Source: Roseomonas gilardii (GTDB taxonomy: Bacteria > Pseudomonadota > Alphaproteobacteria > Acetobacterales > Acetobacteraceae). From it: 64,000 bases of DNA. Made by a program: the position numbers and the translations under genes. Below the pieces are notes generated by a model. It searched no databases, was not told the origin of the DNA, and saw only the letters and a program-made list of their open reading frames with translations. This document shows, piece by piece, positions 8,841-18,269 of this stretch (positions are counted from its first letter, which is position 1; every line of letters begins with the position of its first letter). The stretch spans positions 3,992,501-4,056,500 of the forward strand of contig NZ_CP015583.1 in the NCBI RefSeq assembly GCF_001941945.1. Reading direction: 5' to 3'.

Positions 8841-8863
8841 CCGGGGAGGCGGCGCCTTCCCGG
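8841..8863 (+). terminator. GC hairpin after the copper operon
   Basis: A 10-bp stem (CCGGGGAGGC / GCCTTCCCGG, one G-U pair) with a GGC loop lies 36 bp after the copZ stop. There is no U-tract, so it may be a 3'-end stabiliser or a Rho-associated end instead of a classical terminator. The same GGC-loop hairpin type occurs inside the dispersed repeat described elsewhere in the window. Confidence 0.4.
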
Positions 8864-8940
8864 TCCGGCCCCCGGCCCCGGGCCGGAAGCGCGATGCCCC
8901 AAGGGTTCCGCCGCGCGGCGCGCACGCCTATATCGCTGCC

Positions 8941-9756
8941 GTGCTTATTCCCTTCCGCAAGATGCACGGACTCGGCAACGACTTCGTCGTGCTCGATGGC
9001 CGTGAGCAGCCCCTGCCCCTGACGCCCGCGCGCATCACCGCCATCGGTGACCGCCGCCGGGGGGTCGGCTTCGACCAGCTCGTGGTGCTGGAGCCGGCAC
9101 CGGAGGGAAGCGACGTCTTCATGCGCATCGCCAACCCGGACGGTTCCGAGGCCGGGGCCTGCGGCAATGCCACGCGCTGCGTCGCCAGCCTGCTGATGGC
9201 CGAGACCGGGCGGGACCGCGTCACCATCCGCACCATCTCCGGCGCCCTGCCGGCGGAGGCACTGCCGGACGGGCTGATCCAGGTCGACATGGGCCCGCCG
9301 CGCCTCGGCTGGCGGGACGTGCCCTTGGCGCGGGAGGCCGACACGCTGCGCCTGCCGCTCGCCCTCGGCCCGGTGTCGGGACCCGCCGCCTGTTCCATGG
9401 GAAACCCGCACGCCACCTTCTTCGTCAAGGATCTGGCGGCGATCGACCCGGCGGAACTCGGCCCGGTGCTGGAGCATGATCCCTGGTTCCCGGAGCGGGC
9501 CAATATCGGCTTCGCCCAGGTCCTGGCCCCGGATCATCTCCGCCTCGTGGTCTGGGAGCGCGGGGCCGGGCTGACCCTGGCCTGCGGTTCCGGGGCCTGC
9601 GCCACGCTGGTGAACGCGGCGCGGCGCGGGCTGACGGGGCGGGAGGCCACGGTGTCGCTGCCGGGCGGCGACCTGCGGATCGCCTGGCGGGAGGATGGGC
9701 ATGTGCTGATGACCGGACCGGTCGCCACCGCCTACCGGGGCGAGATCGAGATCTGA
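8941..9756 (+). CDS. dapF: Diaminopimelate epimerase
   Basis: Converts LL- to meso-diaminopimelate in lysine and peptidoglycan synthesis; cytosolic, 271 residues, the usual size. Both catalytic cysteines are present in their signature contexts: Cys74 in [16 protein letters not shown] and Cys215 in [10 protein letters not shown]. The pseudo-repeat of two alpha/beta domains is intact. The start is GTG at 8941, giving the canonical [19 protein letters not shown] beginning. In many alphaproteobacteria a tRNA methylthiotransferase gene (mtaB) separates dapF from ftsY; here only about 140 bp lie between them. Confidence 0.97.
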   Translation: MLIPFRKMHGLGNDFVVLDGREQPLPLTPARITAIGDRRRGVGFDQLVVLEPAPEGSDVFMRIANPDGSEAGACGNATRCVASLLMAETGRDRVTIRTISGALPAEALPDGLIQVDMGPPRLGWRDVPLAREADTLRLPLALGPVSGPAACSMGNPHATFFVKDLAAIDPAELGPVLEHDPWFPERANIGFAQVLAPDHLRLVVWERGAGLTLACGSGACATLVNAARRGLTGREATVSLPGGDLRIAWREDGHVLMTGPVATAYRGEIEI

Positions 9757-9895
9757 GGCGGCCCCGCCGTCCTTCGTTCCAGCGGCCCGGGCACCCGTTC
9801 CCGCCCCCATCCTCCGGGGCCGGTCGCCCAGGGCCATCATCGAGACGCCGCCTTCCAGGCCCCGGGGCCAGGGCGGCAGGGGAGGCAGGAATCGC

Positions 9896-11599
9896 ATGGC
9901 GCTGAAGAATCTCTGGAACCGGCTGACCGGCCGCGCGCCAGCCACGGAGACCCCGGCGGAAACCCACCATGGCGGGCTGCCGGAACCCTTCGAGCCGCCG
10001 CCCCCGGATGCGGCGGGCATCGACGTCTGGTCCAACCCCATCCCCGCCGTGGCCCCGGACGGCGGCGTGCCGCTGGAAGCCCTGGACCCGGCCGCCGCGG
10101 CCGAGGAGGAGGTGCAGGCCAGGCTGGCGCAGACCCCGCCGCCTCTGGGCCATCATCCGGACCACGGCCAGCCCACGGCCTTCGCACCGGGAGCGGTGGC
10201 ACCCGGCAACGTCCCTGGCTCTGCCCCCGCGGTCGCACCGGCCTCCGTTCCGGTGGCCTATGCGCCACCGCCGCCCCCGGCCGTCGCCGTGCCGCCCCCT
10301 GCCCAACCCGTGGCCTATGTGCCGCCCGCGCCACCCGCCGCCGTGCCGGTGTCCGCGCCCGCCGCGCCGCCCGCCCCGGTGGTGGCCCCGGCGGTAGCCC
10401 TGCCATCCGCCTTCGCGCCGCCCGGCGAGGCCGTCCGTCCCGCCACACCGGTTTCGCCGCCGGTTCCCGGCATCCCGGTGCCACCCGTCCCGCCACCCGC
10501 CGTGGCGCGGGCCAGCGACCCGGTGCCGGTGCCGCCTCCGGTCCAGGAGCCGCCACCTCCCATCCCCGTCCCGCCGGACGAGGAGCCGGATGTGGAGGAG
10601 CCGCCTCCCGCCGACATCCCCGACCTTCCCCCGGCGGAGGAGCCCGGCACCCCGCCACCGGTCCGCGAGCCGCCCGCCTCGGCCGGCTTCTTCGGGCGGC
10701 TCAAGGCGGGGCTGCAGCGTTCCACCCAGCGGCTGACGGAGAACCTCACCGGCCTCTTCACCAAGCGCCCGCTGGACGATGCGGCGCTGGAGGATCTGGA
10801 GGACACGCTGATCACGGCGGATCTGGGCGTCGCCGCCTCCCGCCGCATCGTCGAGGGCTTCCGCCGCACCCGTTTCGGCAAGGAGGTGTCCGACGAGGAG
10901 GTGAAATCCGCCCTGGCCGGTGAGATCACCGAGATCCTCGCCCCGGTCGCCACCCCGCTGGTGCCGGAGCCCGGCACGAAGCCCTTCGTGGTGCTGATGG
11001 TGGGCGTGAACGGCACCGGCAAGACGACCACCATCGCCAAGCTCTCCGAACAGTGGCGTGGCGAGGGCCGGCGGGTGATGCTGGCGGCCGGCGACACCTT
11101 CCGCGCCGCCGCGGTGGAACAGCTCCAGGTCTGGGGCGACCGCACCGGCGCCCCCGTGGTGGCCCCGGCCAGGCCCGGCGCCGATGCCGCCGGACTGGCG
11201 CACGAGGCGCTGGACCGCGCTGTGGCCGAGGGCATGGACGTGCTGCTGATCGACACCGCCGGGCGGCTGCACAACAAGGCCGGGCTGATGGAGGAGCTGC
11301 GCAAGGTGGTGCGTGTCCTGAAGAAGAAGGACCCCGCCGTGCCGCACGCCACCATCCTGGTGCTGGATGCCACCACCGGCCAGAACGCCATCCAGCAGTG
11401 CAAGGTGTTCCAGGAGATGGTGGACATCACCGGCCTCGTGGTCACCAAGCTCGACGGCTCGGCCAAGGGCGGCGTCGTGGTGGCCCTCGCCCAGGAATTC
11501 GGCCTGCCCGTGCATGCGGTCGGCGTGGGCGAGAAGGCCGCCGACCTCCGCCCCTTCGATCCGCGCGACTTCGCCCGCTCGCTGGTCGGGCTGGCCTGA
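9896..11599 (+). CDS. ftsY: Signal recognition particle receptor FtsY
   Basis: SRP-receptor GTPase that targets ribosomes making membrane proteins to the Sec translocon. The protein has 567 residues. The NG domain occupies roughly residues 263-567, with G1 (GVNGTGKT, 370-377), the insertion-box region (AAGDTFRAAAVEQL), G3 (DTAGRLHN, 453-460) and G4 (TKLDGSAKGG, 517-526). Residues 30-262 form an exceptionally long Pro/Ala/Val-rich tract that grows acidic near its end (DEEPDVEEPPPADIP). It takes the place of the shorter acidic A domain that docks FtsY to membrane lipids. ATG at 9896 follows a GGGGAGGCAGG stretch. It probably reads as a monocistronic gene after dapF. Confidence 0.96.
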   Translation: MALKNLWNRLTGRAPATETPAETHHGGLPEPFEPPPPDAAGIDVWSNPIPAVAPDGGVPLEALDPAAAAEEEVQARLAQTPPPLGHHPDHGQPTAFAPGAVAPGNVPGSAPAVAPASVPVAYAPPPPPAVAVPPPAQPVAYVPPAPPAAVPVSAPAAPPAPVVAPAVALPSAFAPPGEAVRPATPVSPPVPGIPVPPVPPPAVARASDPVPVPPPVQEPPPPIPVPPDEEPDVEEPPPADIPDLPPAEEPGTPPPVREPPASAGFFGRLKAGLQRSTQRLTENLTGLFTKRPLDDAALEDLEDTLITADLGVAASRRIVEGFRRTRFGKEVSDEEVKSALAGEITEILAPVATPLVPEPGTKPFVVLMVGVNGTGKTTTIAKLSEQWRGEGRRVMLAAGDTFRAAAVEQLQVWGDRTGAPVVAPARPGADAAGLAHEALDRAVAEGMDVLLIDTAGRLHNKAGLMEELRKVVRVLKKKDPAVPHATILVLDATTGQNAIQQCKVFQEMVDITGLVVTKLDGSAKGGVVVALAQEFGLPVHAVGVGEKAADLRPFDPRDFARSLVGLA

Positions 11600-11620
11600 T
11601 CCACCCCCTGGCGTCCGCCT

Positions 11621-12115
11621 TCAGTAGCTGAAGGGAACCCGCAGCCGGGCACCGGGCACGATGTCCCGGAACTGGTCCCTGCGCCGGGACAGGTCGTCCT
11701 CGTCGATGCTGGGATTGCTGCCGGGCACGCGCTGCGGCTCGAACAGATCGGGGCCGAAGGACGGGCGGTTGTCGGCGCCCTGGTCGCGCGGACGCGGCGC
11801 CTCCATGTTGCGGTTCGGCATCGGCGCGATGTCGTAGGGCCGGCTCGCGGCGGGCGGCGGGGCTGGCGGCGGCGGTGGCGCCTCCTGCTGCGCGGGTGGC
11901 GTCGCCTGCCGCCTCGGCGCGCGGCGCGGCGGCGGCTTCCGGCGCGGCGCGGCGGGGGGCTGGGTGGCGGAAGGCCGTTCGGGCGCGGCTCCGCTGGCGG
12001 CCGGCGGCGCGGCCCCGCCCTCGGGCGCCTGGGTCCGGCCGGGCACGGGCAGCGCGAGCACCGGCAGGATGAGCAGGAGAAGCGGCAGGATGCCCCGCGT
12101 GGCGTCCCTCATCAT
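11621..12115 (-). CDS. Secreted proline-rich hypothetical protein
   Basis: No recognised function. The 164-residue product begins with a typical signal peptide (LPLLLLILPVLALPVPGRTQ). A long Pro/Ala/Arg-rich low-complexity segment follows. The C-terminal end (DLFEPQRVPGSNPSIDEDDL ... RRDQFRDIVPGARLRVPFSY) is more ordered and looks like the conserved part. It is expected in the periplasm or outer envelope. Its ATG overlaps the stop of the Nudix gene (ATGA), so the two are translationally coupled, although no functional link is obvious. Confidence 0.75.
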   Translation of the reverse strand: MMRDATRGILPLLLLILPVLALPVPGRTQAPEGGAAPPAASGAAPERPSATQPPAAPRRKPPPRRAPRRQATPPAQQEAPPPPPAPPPAASRPYDIAPMPNRNMEAPRPRDQGADNRPSFGPDLFEPQRVPGSNPSIDEDDLSRRRDQFRDIVPGARLRVPFSY

Positions 12116-12666
12116 GCGGCCTCTCCCGGCGGCAGGCCGGCCGTGCCGCGCGGGTCCTCCGGCGGATTCTGGAGCGCCATGGGCAAGGGCCCCAGCCGCG
12201 TCGCGTGCCAGCTCCGCAGCGCCCAGCGCACCGAGGGAAAGGCGAGCTCGTCCCAGGGGATCTCCGTCCAGCCGAAGCGGCGGACCTCCAGACTTTCGGG
12301 CCCCGCCGCGAAGCCCGGCTCCTCCAGGCGTGCCCGAAAAAGGATCTGCACCTGACCGATCCGGGCGATCGAATAGACCGCCAGGATGCCCTCCAGGGCG
12401 ATCCGGGCCCGCGCTTCCTCCCAGGCCTCGCGCGCCGCCCCTTCGGCCGCCGTCTCGCCCAGTTCCATGTAGCCGGCCGGGATGGTCCAGAAGCCCCGCC
12501 GGGGCTCGATGGCCCGGCGGCAGAGCAGCACCGAATCCCCGTCCAGCGCCACCACCGCCCCGACCACGATCTTCGGGTTCTCATAGGCGATGAAGCCGCA
12601 ATCGGCGCAGGTCAGGCGGTCGTGCTCATCGCCCTCGTGTCGGATGCGTTCGAAGCGGCCACTCAT
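12112..12666 (-). CDS. Nudix hydrolase with partial zinc ribbon
   Basis: Cytosolic pyrophosphohydrolase of 184 residues. The full Nudix box is present (Gly65 - x5 - Glu71 - x7 - Arg79-Glu80-x2-Glu83-Glu84), which binds Mg and cleaves nucleoside-diphosphate-linked substrates. The N-terminus carries one Cys pair (CADCGFIAYENPK), the remnant zinc-ribbon pattern seen in NudC-like and ADP-ribose-type Nudix proteins that act on NAD(H) or ADP-ribose. Substrate cannot be fixed from sequence. The stop overlaps the start of the downstream secreted protein. Confidence 0.88.
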   Translation of the reverse strand: MSGRFERIRHEGDEHDRLTCADCGFIAYENPKIVVGAVVALDGDSVLLCRRAIEPRRGFWTIPAGYMELGETAAEGAAREAWEEARARIALEGILAVYSIARIGQVQILFRARLEEPGFAAGPESLEVRRFGWTEIPWDELAFPSVRWALRSWHATRLGPLPMALQNPPEDPRGTAGLPPGEAA

Positions 12667-12742
12667 GGCGCAATCATGTGGCCCGGCCCCGGCCTCGGCA
12701 AGGCAGGTGGGACGTCACGCCGGAAGCTGTGTTGGTTGGCCC

Positions 12743-12967
12743 CTAGACCCGCAGGTCGAGCAGGCTGCCGCGCGGCGGCGTCCCGCCCTGGGGCGAAGCG
12801 GCACCGCCACCTGCCTCCACGCCGCGCGGTTCCGCCATCCGCCGCTGTGCCGGGGCGGCCTGTTCCACGCCGGCGCCACGGCCGGGGGAAACCGCCGAGA
12901 CGCTCGCAGCGGGTTCGCCACGGGTGAGGCTTTGCGAGAAGGCGGCCAGGGAATTGAACGCGATCAT
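12743..12967 (-). CDS. Small hypothetical protein
   Basis: A short frame of 74 residues from ATG 12967, or 102 residues if ATG 13051 is used. It has an amphipathic N-terminus (MIAFNSLAAFSQSL), a disordered Ala/Gly/Pro/Glu-rich middle and a defined C-terminal end (GSLLDLRV). No domain was recognised. It lies in the otherwise empty 450-bp stretch between the Nudix gene and the epimerase gene. Codon third positions are GC-rich as in real genes, but the frame is short and could be chance. Nothing else is seen in this stretch. Confidence 0.4.
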   Translation of the reverse strand: MIAFNSLAAFSQSLTRGEPAASVSAVSPGRGAGVEQAAPAQRRMAEPRGVEAGGGAASPQGGTPPRGSLLDLRV

Positions 12968-13117
12968 GCGCAGGATCGTCGCCGACAGATCCGAAGAATC
13001 GGTGAACGGCGGGGACCGGCGGTGCTGGGGACGTGCAGGGGAGATCCGCATTCCCCCGGATCGCCCAGGGGCTCGTTAACGTTCCAGCAACCGCAAGATG
13101 TATTTTTGAGACTACGC

Positions 13118-14176
13118 TCAGGAATTGATCCGATGGTACTGCCGGTACCAGTCCACGAAGCGCCCCAGCCCCTCCTCCAGCGGCGTGCGCGGCGCGAAGC
13201 CCACGGCCGCCTTCAGCGCCGAGACATCGGCCCAGGTACGCTCCACGTCGCCCGGCTGCATCGGCACCGGGCGGCGCAGCGCCGTGCGGCCGGTGTGCCG
13301 CTCCAGGATGTCGATCATCTCGCCCACCGGGACGGGCGTGTGGTTGCCGATGTTGAAGACGCGGTGCGGTGCCTCGGGCACCGGGCGGCCGGGCTCGCCG
13401 GGGGCGGCGGGTGGCTGCGGCAGCAGGCGGGCGATGGCCTCCACCACCTCGTCCACATAGGTGAAGTCGCGCCACACCTGCCCGTGGTTGAAGACCCTGA
13501 TCTCCCGGTTCTCGTAGAGCGCCTGGGTGAAGCCCCAATAGGCCATGTCCGGCCGTCCCCAGGGGCCATAGACGGTGAAGAAGCGCAGCCCCGTCAGCGG
13601 CAGGGCGAAGAGATGCGCGTAGGAATGCGCCATCAGCTCGTTGGCCCGCTTGGTCGCGGCATAGAGCGAGGAGGGCCGGTCCACCGGATCGTCCTCGCGG
13701 AACGGCACCCGCGTGCTGGCGCCATAAACGGAGGAGGAGGAGGCATAGACGAGATGGCGCACCGGATGCGCCCGGGCCGCCTCCAGCACCTCCAGGAACC
13801 CGTCCAGGTTGGCCCGCCCATAGGCGCGCGGCGCCTGCAGCGAATAGCGGACCCCCGCCTGGGCAGCGAGATGCGCCACCATGTCGGGCGCGAAGCCCGA
13901 CCAGTGCCGCGCCAGCAGGCCGGGCTCGGCAAGATCGGCCTCGGCGAAGCGGAAGCGCGGATGGTCGAGCATCGCCGTCAGACGCGCCCGCTTCAGCGCC
14001 GGGTCGTAATAGGGGTTCAGGTCGTCGAGGCCGAGGACCTCCGCCCCTTCCTCCAGCAGCCGGCGCGACAGATGCGCGCCGACAAAGCCCGCCGCCCCGG
14101 TAACGAGGATGCGCGCCCCGGCCAGGGTCCCGACCAGGGTCCCGGTCAGGGCGGGCGGCGCGCCCTCCCCGCTCAC
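13118..14176 (-). CDS. NAD-dependent UDP-sugar epimerase, UDP-glucuronate 4-epimerase-like
   Basis: Extended short-chain dehydrogenase of 352 residues, likely interconverting UDP-glucuronate and UDP-galacturonate for envelope polysaccharides. The Rossmann motif is VTGAAGFVGAH (Gly27, Gly30, Gly33). The characteristic GLDDLNPYYDPALKRARL segment (around 50-67) marks the CapI/LspL-type glucuronate epimerases. The catalytic Ser/Tyr/Lys set is visible in YASSSSVYG and SSLYAATKRANE (Tyr173, Lys177). The true start is the GTG at 14176, overlapping the stop of the glycosyltransferase gene (GTGA). Although the reading frame stays open far upstream, the domain begins here. Coupling to a glycosyltransferase supports a role in supplying its sugar donor. 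Confidence 0.9.
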   Translation of the reverse strand: MSGEGAPPALTGTLVGTLAGARILVTGAAGFVGAHLSRRLLEEGAEVLGLDDLNPYYDPALKRARLTAMLDHPRFRFAEADLAEPGLLARHWSGFAPDMVAHLAAQAGVRYSLQAPRAYGRANLDGFLEVLEAARAHPVRHLVYASSSSVYGASTRVPFREDDPVDRPSSLYAATKRANELMAHSYAHLFALPLTGLRFFTVYGPWGRPDMAYWGFTQALYENREIRVFNHGQVWRDFTYVDEVVEAIARLLPQPPAAPGEPGRPVPEAPHRVFNIGNHTPVPVGEMIDILERHTGRTALRRPVPMQPGDVERTWADVSALKAAVGFAPRTPLEEGLGRFVDWYRQYHRINS

Positions 14177-16326
14177 GCCGCCAGTTCCCGCAGGCGCTGG
14201 CCCTCGATCCAGCCCAGCCGCCCGGCGAGGTCGTCCTCCCGGCACAGCATCACCCGCACCAGCGCGGCGCCGAGGACGCGCTCGTCGCCCTCCGGATGGA
14301 CGGGCGTGCTCTCGATATCGGCGCGCAGCAGGCCGCAGCCCTCCGGCATCGCCAGGCGCAGCGCGCAGCCACCCTGGGAACCGCCCTCCAGATGGAGGCT
14401 GCCGGAGGCGAGCTCCATGCCCTCCGCCTCGGCCCGCAGGCGCACCTCGCCGCCGCCGGGGGGCGCCACCAGCTCCACATACAGGCGCCAGGGCGCGGCC
14501 GGGCCCGGCGGCACCGGCAGGCGCAGCGTCGCCGCCCCACCTTTGGTCCAAACGCCCCAATCCTCCGGCATGTGCCAGTTCGGCCCGTCGCGGAGGACCT
14601 GCCGCACCGCCATGGCCGCGTCCGGCCGCATCTCGTCGCCCAGCACCATGCGATAGGGCTGGCCGGGTTGCAGCGTCAGCCTTTCCTCCAGCGGCGGCGT
14701 GGCACGGGTGGCCATGGCCCGGAGATGGCCGAAGGCCTCGTCGCGCAGATCTTCCCAGCGCCGCAGCCCGGCATGCTGGCGCACCGCCGCCTCGCGCTCC
14801 GCCAGGAAGGCGGGGTCGGCGATCAGGCGCTCCAGCTTCGCCGCCAGGTCCGGCTCGTGCTGCGGGGCGAAGTACACCGCCGCGGGGCCGCCGGCTTCCG
14901 GCAGGGCGGAATGCTCGGGGATCACGGGCACCTTGCCATGGGCGAGGCTCTCGGTGACCGGCAGGCCCCAGCCCTCGTGGAAGGAGTTGTACACGGTGAA
15001 GCGGCAGCCGGCGTAGAGCGCGGCCAGGGCAGCATCCGAGACGCCATGCAGCAGCACGACATGGCGCCGCAGCTCGGCGCTGTTGGCCAGCAGTTCCAGC
15101 GCCCCCTGGGCGTGCCAGCCGGGCTGGCCGACGCAGACGAGGCGCGGCACCCGGCCCGCGCCCAGGCGGCGGATCAGCGAGAGCCAGGCGCGGAAGACCA
15201 GGAGATGGTCCTTGCGGCTCTCGATCGTGCCGACGAAGAGGGCATAGGGCTGGCCGGGGCGGAAGCCGCGCAGCCCTTCCAGCGCCAGCGGGTCGGGCTC
15301 GGTGCCGTCCGACATCGGGTCGGCGTCGAGGCGCACCACCTCCATCGGCAGGTCCAGCCCCGGCAGCAGGCGGTCGAGCTGCGCCCGCCCGTCGCGCCGC
15401 GTGCATTCGGAATTGCACAGGAAGCCATGGGCATGCACGCCGACCGCGGCGAACCAGCGGGCATAGTCGCGCACCATCTGTTCCTGGCAGTGCTCCGGCA
15501 CCACCAGCGGCACGCAGTCGTGCAGGAAGGGGATGTAGCGGATGCGCCGGTCGCGCTGCGCCGCGCGCAGGCCCCGGAAATAGTCCGGCAGGCCCCAGGA
15601 GTTGCCCAGGTTCACCAGCAGGCCGCCAAGGGGGAAGAGGTGGCGCGGCGCCTGGGCCAGGGCCTCGTCCACCCGTTCCAGCGCGGCGATCCAGGCGGGG
15701 TCGTCGGTCTCGGCGCCAGTGTGGGAGGCCTCGATCACCCCGCGCAGGGCGGCGGCGGGCACGGCGCGCCAGCAGGCCTCCCGCAGGTCATAGGAGACAT
15801 AGGCGATGCGGGCCTCCGCCGGGTTGCCGCCGCGCAGTGTGGCACCGACGATGCCGCACTGGACGCGCTGGATGCCCGTGGGCGTGCGCTTGCCGCGGAA
15901 ATAGTCGAGCAGGTCGGTGACGTCGAAGGCGACATCCAGCCCCGCCGCACCCTGGGCATCCGCGCGGGAGGAAGGCCGCGTCTCGGACGGCGCGTGCCAC
16001 GCGCCATCACCGGAGAAATCGCCATCAACCACAGGTTGTGAGATGGCAGGGCGGCCCAGGCGGCGCAGCGTGGCGACGATCTGGCGCTGGATCTCCGGGT
16101 CGCGCGGGCTGAGGGATTCGGCCTCGCGGAAACTGTCGAGCGCCTCCTCCGGCAGATCCGCCGCCAGCAGGCAGAGGCCCCGTTGCAGCATCAGCGGCCA
16201 GGCATCCGGCTGGTGACGGATCACGCCCGCATAGGCTTCCGCCGCGGCCAGCCAGTCCCCCGCATCGCGCCTGGCATCCGCCTCCGCCAGAAGCGCCGCC
16301 GCCCCGTTCGCCCGATCGCCCGACAT
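14173..16326 (-). CDS. TPR-containing glycosyltransferase (GT4-like)
   Basis: Cytoplasmic glycosyltransferase of 717 residues in three parts. Residues 1-95 form tetratricopeptide-like helices (GDWLAAAEAYAGVIRHQPDA). Residues about 120-540 form a GT-B fold with the GT4 signatures FVGTIESRKDHLLVFRAW and FHEGWGLPVTESLAHGKVPV, including the Glu-x7-Glu-type loop. Residues about 560-717 form a beta-rich C-terminal domain. The middle N-terminal part (DVTDLLDYFRGKRTPTGIQR) resembles the start of the glycosyltransferase at 36.5 kb, so the two are related. The stop overlaps the epimerase start, making a two-gene unit. It probably adds a sugar to a surface polysaccharide or a protein; acceptor and donor are unknown. 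Confidence 0.85.
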   Translation of the reverse strand: MSGDRANGAAALLAEADARRDAGDWLAAAEAYAGVIRHQPDAWPLMLQRGLCLLAADLPEEALDSFREAESLSPRDPEIQRQIVATLRRLGRPAISQPVVDGDFSGDGAWHAPSETRPSSRADAQGAAGLDVAFDVTDLLDYFRGKRTPTGIQRVQCGIVGATLRGGNPAEARIAYVSYDLREACWRAVPAAALRGVIEASHTGAETDDPAWIAALERVDEALAQAPRHLFPLGGLLVNLGNSWGLPDYFRGLRAAQRDRRIRYIPFLHDCVPLVVPEHCQEQMVRDYARWFAAVGVHAHGFLCNSECTRRDGRAQLDRLLPGLDLPMEVVRLDADPMSDGTEPDPLALEGLRGFRPGQPYALFVGTIESRKDHLLVFRAWLSLIRRLGAGRVPRLVCVGQPGWHAQGALELLANSAELRRHVVLLHGVSDAALAALYAGCRFTVYNSFHEGWGLPVTESLAHGKVPVIPEHSALPEAGGPAAVYFAPQHEPDLAAKLERLIADPAFLAEREAAVRQHAGLRRWEDLRDEAFGHLRAMATRATPPLEERLTLQPGQPYRMVLGDEMRPDAAMAVRQVLRDGPNWHMPEDWGVWTKGGAATLRLPVPPGPAAPWRLYVELVAPPGGGEVRLRAEAEGMELASGSLHLEGGSQGGCALRLAMPEGCGLLRADIESTPVHPEGDERVLGAALVRVMLCREDDLAGRLGWIEGQRLRELAA

Positions 16327-16431
16327 CCGGTTCTCCGCCCTTGTGGCACAACCTATGCGTATGGCGAGCCGCCCCTTCGCGCTAGGGGGAAGTGGCGCCG
16401 CAGCCTCCGGCGGGGCCGTGGCGCCCCCCGG

Positions 16432-17721
16432 TCAGGGCAGGGTGCCGTAGACCGCCTCCCGCACCTCGTTGCCGGCCGGGCCGCCATTCACACCGGTCTG
16501 CGTCATGACGACCGTGACGATGCGGTTGGCCGGGTCCACGAAGAAGCCGGTGCCGTAGATGCCGCCCCAGCCATAGGTGCCCAGGCCCTGCCTGGTCTTC
16601 GCCGCCGCCGGGTCGGTCAGCACGGAGAAGCCGTAGCCGAAGTCATAGCCCGCGCCGCGCAGGTTGATCGGATAGCCCCCGGTCTGCGGCTTCGCCATCT
16701 CCGCCACCGTTTCCGGCTTCAGGATCCGTACCCCGTCCAGTTCCCCGCCGTTCAGCAGCATGCGGGCGAAGCGGGCATAGTCGCCGATCGTGGCCGTCGC
16801 CCCCGCCCCGCCGGAGGGATAGGCGGTGGCGCTGAAGGCCCGCTCCGGGTCCGCCGTCCAGGTCCCGCCCGAGAGCGGATAGGGCACGGTCTGCGGGCTG
16901 GCCATCGGGCGCAGCACGCCCGCGGGGTCGGGATACATCGCCGTGACCATGCGCGGCCGGGCGGATTCCGGGACATGGAAGGCGAAGCTTTCGAGCTTCA
17001 GCGGCGCGGCGATGTTGCGGATGATGTACTGGTCGAGCGGCATCCCGCCCGCCCGCTCCACGATGGCGCCCAGCACGTCGGTGGAAAGGGAATAGCGCCA
17101 GCCGCTGCCCGGCTGGATCGCCAGCGGCGCCCGGGCGAGGCGGCTCATGTTGTCGCGCAGCGTCCGGTCCGGCGCGGCCAGCCCGTCATCCACGCCCAGG
17201 CGCCGGTATTCCTCCACCACGCCGGGGATGTTCAGGAAGGTGTAGCTGAAGCCCGAGGTGTGCCGCAGCAGGTCGCGCACCGTCGGCTGGCGCTGCGCGG
17301 GCACGGTGCGGCCCTCCCCCGCCACCACCCGCAACCGGCGGAACTCCGGCAGCCAGCGCCCGATGGGGTCGTCGAGCCCGATCTTTCCCTGCTCCACCAG
17401 TTGCATCGCCGCGACCGAGGTGAAGGGCTTTGTCATGCTGGCCAGGCGGAACAGGCTGTCGGGCCGCAGCGCCTCCCCGCCACCCGGGGTCCGCGTGCCG
17501 GCGCTGCCGCTGTAGAGCACCTCGCCATTGTCGCGCACCACCAGGGCGGCGATCGCGCCCACCTTGCCGCTTTCCACCTGCTGGCGCAGCGCCGTGTCGA
17601 GCGTGGCCTGCCGGGCCGGCGGCGCCGCGGTCTGGGGGGCGGCGCAGGCGAACAGCGCCAGGCTGGGCAGCAGGGCGAAGGCAAGGGCTCGCCGGCGCGG
17701 CAGGGGATGCCGTTGGGACAT
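16432..17721 (-). CDS. Serine hydrolase lipoprotein of the beta-lactamase/esterase family
   Basis: Predicted lipoprotein of about 429 residues with a penicillin-binding-protein/class C-type serine hydrolase fold. A basic N-terminus and hydrophobic core end in a lipobox (LFAC). The catalytic SxxK is SMTK (Ser95, Lys98). A Tyr motif ([10 protein letters not shown]) serves as general base, and an HTSGFSYTF block is typical of the EstB/serine-hydrolase group. Such proteins are esterases, peptidases or transpeptidase-like enzymes; true beta-lactamase activity is not implied. The start at 17721 has a GGAGG eight bases upstream. It is monocistronic and divergent from rpmI. Confidence 0.88.
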   Translation of the reverse strand: MSQRHPLPRRRALAFALLPSLALFACAAPQTAAPPARQATLDTALRQQVESGKVGAIAALVVRDNGEVLYSGSAGTRTPGGGEALRPDSLFRLASMTKPFTSVAAMQLVEQGKIGLDDPIGRWLPEFRRLRVVAGEGRTVPAQRQPTVRDLLRHTSGFSYTFLNIPGVVEEYRRLGVDDGLAAPDRTLRDNMSRLARAPLAIQPGSGWRYSLSTDVLGAIVERAGGMPLDQYIIRNIAAPLKLESFAFHVPESARPRMVTAMYPDPAGVLRPMASPQTVPYPLSGGTWTADPERAFSATAYPSGGAGATATIGDYARFARMLLNGGELDGVRILKPETVAEMAKPQTGGYPINLRGAGYDFGYGFSVLTDPAAAKTRQGLGTYGWGGIYGTGFFVDPANRIVTVVMTQTGVNGGPAGNEVREAVYGTLP

Positions 17722-18050
17722 GGTTCCTCCGATTCTTCTCGTTCGCCCCCTTGGGGGGGCAGGGGGAGGATGGGCCGCGCGCCTTTCCCGGCACAAGGCC
17801 GGGGGAGGGTTTCATTCCCGAACCAACACGAAGCCGGCCGGCGCCCGACAGCCATGCGGCCGGTGGCGGCAACAGCCCCTTGCCCCCGTCCCGCCGCCCC
17901 GCTATAGGCCGCCCCTCTCCGCGCGTCCGGGCCGTGTTGGGCTGCCCGGCCGTGGAAGCGCGTCCCCACCGCATGGTGTGGTGCCTGCCTGGGCCGGATT
18001 TCCGGCGTGGGCTTCCGGGATGCGCCGGCCTGAACCACAGGAGGTCCGAA
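17722..18050. other. Divergent intergenic region upstream of rpmI
   Basis: About 330 bp separates the serine hydrolase start from rpmI. It holds GC-rich runs near 17745-17800 and the AGGAGG ribosome-binding site of rpmI. I see no convincing infC gene, L20-type autoregulatory pseudoknot or other RNA element; infC is not adjacent here although it often precedes rpmI. Confidence 0.4.
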
Positions 18051-18257
18051 ATGCCCAAGATGAAGACCAAGTCCGCGGTCAAGAAGCGGTTCAAGATCAC
18101 GGCGACGGGCAAGGTGCTCGCCGGCCCGGGCAAGAAGCGCCACAACCTGTCCGCCCGTCCGCAGAAGGCCAAGCGCCAGAACCGCGGTACCCAGGTGCTG
18201 CGGCACCAGGACGGCCTGACGGTGAAGCAGTGGGCCCCCTACGGGCTGGATCGGTAA
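18051..18257 (+). CDS. rpmI: 50S ribosomal protein L35
   Basis: Large-subunit ribosomal protein, 68 residues, with the standard [15 protein letters not shown] start and basic [18 protein letters not shown] segment. A strong AGGAGG Shine-Dalgarno precedes the ATG at 18051. The gene is followed 12 bp later by rplT, forming the conserved rpmI-rplT pair. The reading frame is open upstream but the ATG and RBS fix the start. Confidence 0.98.
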   Translation: MPKMKTKSAVKKRFKITATGKVLAGPGKKRHNLSARPQKAKRQNRGTQVLRHQDGLTVKQWAPYGLDR

Positions 18258-18269
18258 GGGAGCGCACAG

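Noticed and set aside
12967-13051. Upstream extension of the small hypothetical gene
   Set aside because: The extra 28 residues are Arg/Pro/Ser-rich with no Shine-Dalgarno, so the internal ATG is preferred.
14176-15418. N-terminal extension of the epimerase frame to 766 residues
   Set aside because: The extension is the antisense-like frame of the glycosyltransferase coding region; the GTG at 14176 with a GTGA overlap fits the domain boundary.
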